Made by a program: the position numbers and the translations under genes | Notes under the pieces: model-generated | What the model saw: only the letters and a program-made list of their open reading frames with translations | Database searches by the model: none | What the model was told of the DNA's origin: nothing | Part shown: positions 32,350-32,500 of the stretch, piece by piece | How positions within the stretch are numbered: position 1 is the first letter of the stretch | Layout: each line of letters starts with the position of its first letter | Source: Bigelowiella natans CCMP2755 | Taxonomy: Eukaryota; Cercozoa; Chlorarachniophyceae | DNA length: 32,500 nucleotides | Assembly (NCBI GenBank): GCA_000320545.1 | Contig: ADNK01001883.1 | Location: 1-32,500, forward strand | Direction: 5' to 3'

Positions 32350-32500
32350 CCGTCATCACCACTACCTCTATCGCCATCGATGAAGAGCGTCTTTGACCTC
32401 CGCCGCCACATCGGTTGTATCGTACCCGGGTCCTTCACGCTGAGGGTCGATGGGGGGATCGGGGGCGGCAAGGGGGGGGGGGTGAGGACGCACGTAAATG
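25979..32500 (+). CDS. Large concanavalin A/LamG-type protein (5' part, runs off window)
   Basis: Exons: 25979..26092, 26161..26268, 26333..27131, 27382..27740, 27880..28000, 28188..28434, 28624..28760 (or to 28877), 28916..31055, 31321..31484, 31636..31824, 32093..>32500. Phases agree throughout, for over 1,600 codons. The N-terminus is helical (MADGQGRDPSS; MWMFDALQEYLPVAIKAIL). Concanavalin/LamG-type strands are spread over several exons: TLHVEAW at 27720-27740; GEWQHIAGCFDGTTARLYIN at about 28628-28687; LFEGYIADVKLRL near 29111; AHWPLITHIPAILDHS near 29226. Such domains bind sugars or proteins and occur in very large cytosolic proteins such as BEACH or HECT-type ones. The C-terminus is not in the window, so the class is open. 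Poly-Ser, poly-Asn, Asp-rich and Glu-rich runs from codon repeats are dispersed between the conserved strands. Confidence 0.82.
26613..26652 (+). repeat. (TCC)n codon repeat, poly-Ser
   Basis: In-frame TCC repeat in the third exon of the LamG-type gene. Confidence 0.9.
27957..27992 (+). repeat. (AAC)n codon repeat, poly-Asn
   Basis: In-frame AAC repeat near the end of exon 27880..28000. Confidence 0.9.
29563..29600 (+). repeat. (TCA)n codon repeat, poly-Ser
   Basis: In-frame TCA repeat in the large exon 28916..31055. Confidence 0.9.
31073..31162. repeat. (CTA)n and (TCA)n repeats in an intron
   Basis: A CTA run followed by a TCA-rich run within the intron 31056-31320. The intron ends with a long CCT/CTT pyrimidine tract before the acceptor at 31320. 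Confidence 0.85.
32318..32350 (+). repeat. (TCA)n codon repeat, poly-Ser
   Basis: In-frame TCA repeat in the last visible exon of the LamG-type gene. Confidence 0.9.

Overview
This window is eukaryotic nuclear DNA from a protist or alga. The genes are split into many short exons. Introns are mostly 50-250 bp with GT-AG ends, plus at least one GC-AG intron. Dinucleotide and trinucleotide microsatellites are common, and one intact LTR retrotransposon is present. A stramenopile-like alga or protist would fit, but nothing in the sequence fixes the lineage. All exon models were built by eye from splice signals, reading phase and protein-family consensus. The internal phases close exactly in every model given high confidence.

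Layout. 1-2340: mostly non-coding, with one doubtful small minus-strand gene (1057-1518). 2341-3414 (minus): the conserved part of a PLAC8-family cysteine-rich protein. Its presumed N-terminal poly-Gln exon (3614-3858, continuing at 9575-9864) is cut in two by a complete 5,716-bp Ty3/gypsy-type retrotransposon (3859-9574, minus). The two 326-bp LTRs look identical, the target duplication is TCTT, and the 1,657-residue gag-pol frame is intact. 10291-13535 (minus): a 13-exon acyl-CoA dehydrogenase ending in the peroxisomal signal SKL. 14525-17352 (plus): a 6-exon protein with C2-like, PDZ-like and WW domains. 18000-19217 (minus): a SAM/EF-hand protein with three predicted membrane segments. 19568-21775 (plus): a 10-exon nitronate monooxygenase. 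22653-24627 (minus): a small protein with a J-domain-like N-terminus and an SH3b-like domain. 24909-25849 (minus): a 150-residue single-pass membrane protein of unknown function. 25979-end (plus): the first eleven exons of a very large concanavalin A/LamG-type protein rich in homopolymeric Ser, Asn and Asp runs, running off the window.

Genome organisation. Three gene pairs are divergent (13535/14525, 19217/19568, 25849/25979). The last pair is only 129 bp apart and shares a perfect 16-bp palindrome. Acyl-CoA dehydrogenase and nitronate monooxygenase are both flavoenzymes of small-molecule oxidation; only the first carries a visible peroxisomal signal. I see no gene cluster with one shared pathway. 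The points most worth following up are the recent retrotransposon insertion into an open frame, the unusual integrase of that element, and the unusual domain combinations in the signalling-type proteins.
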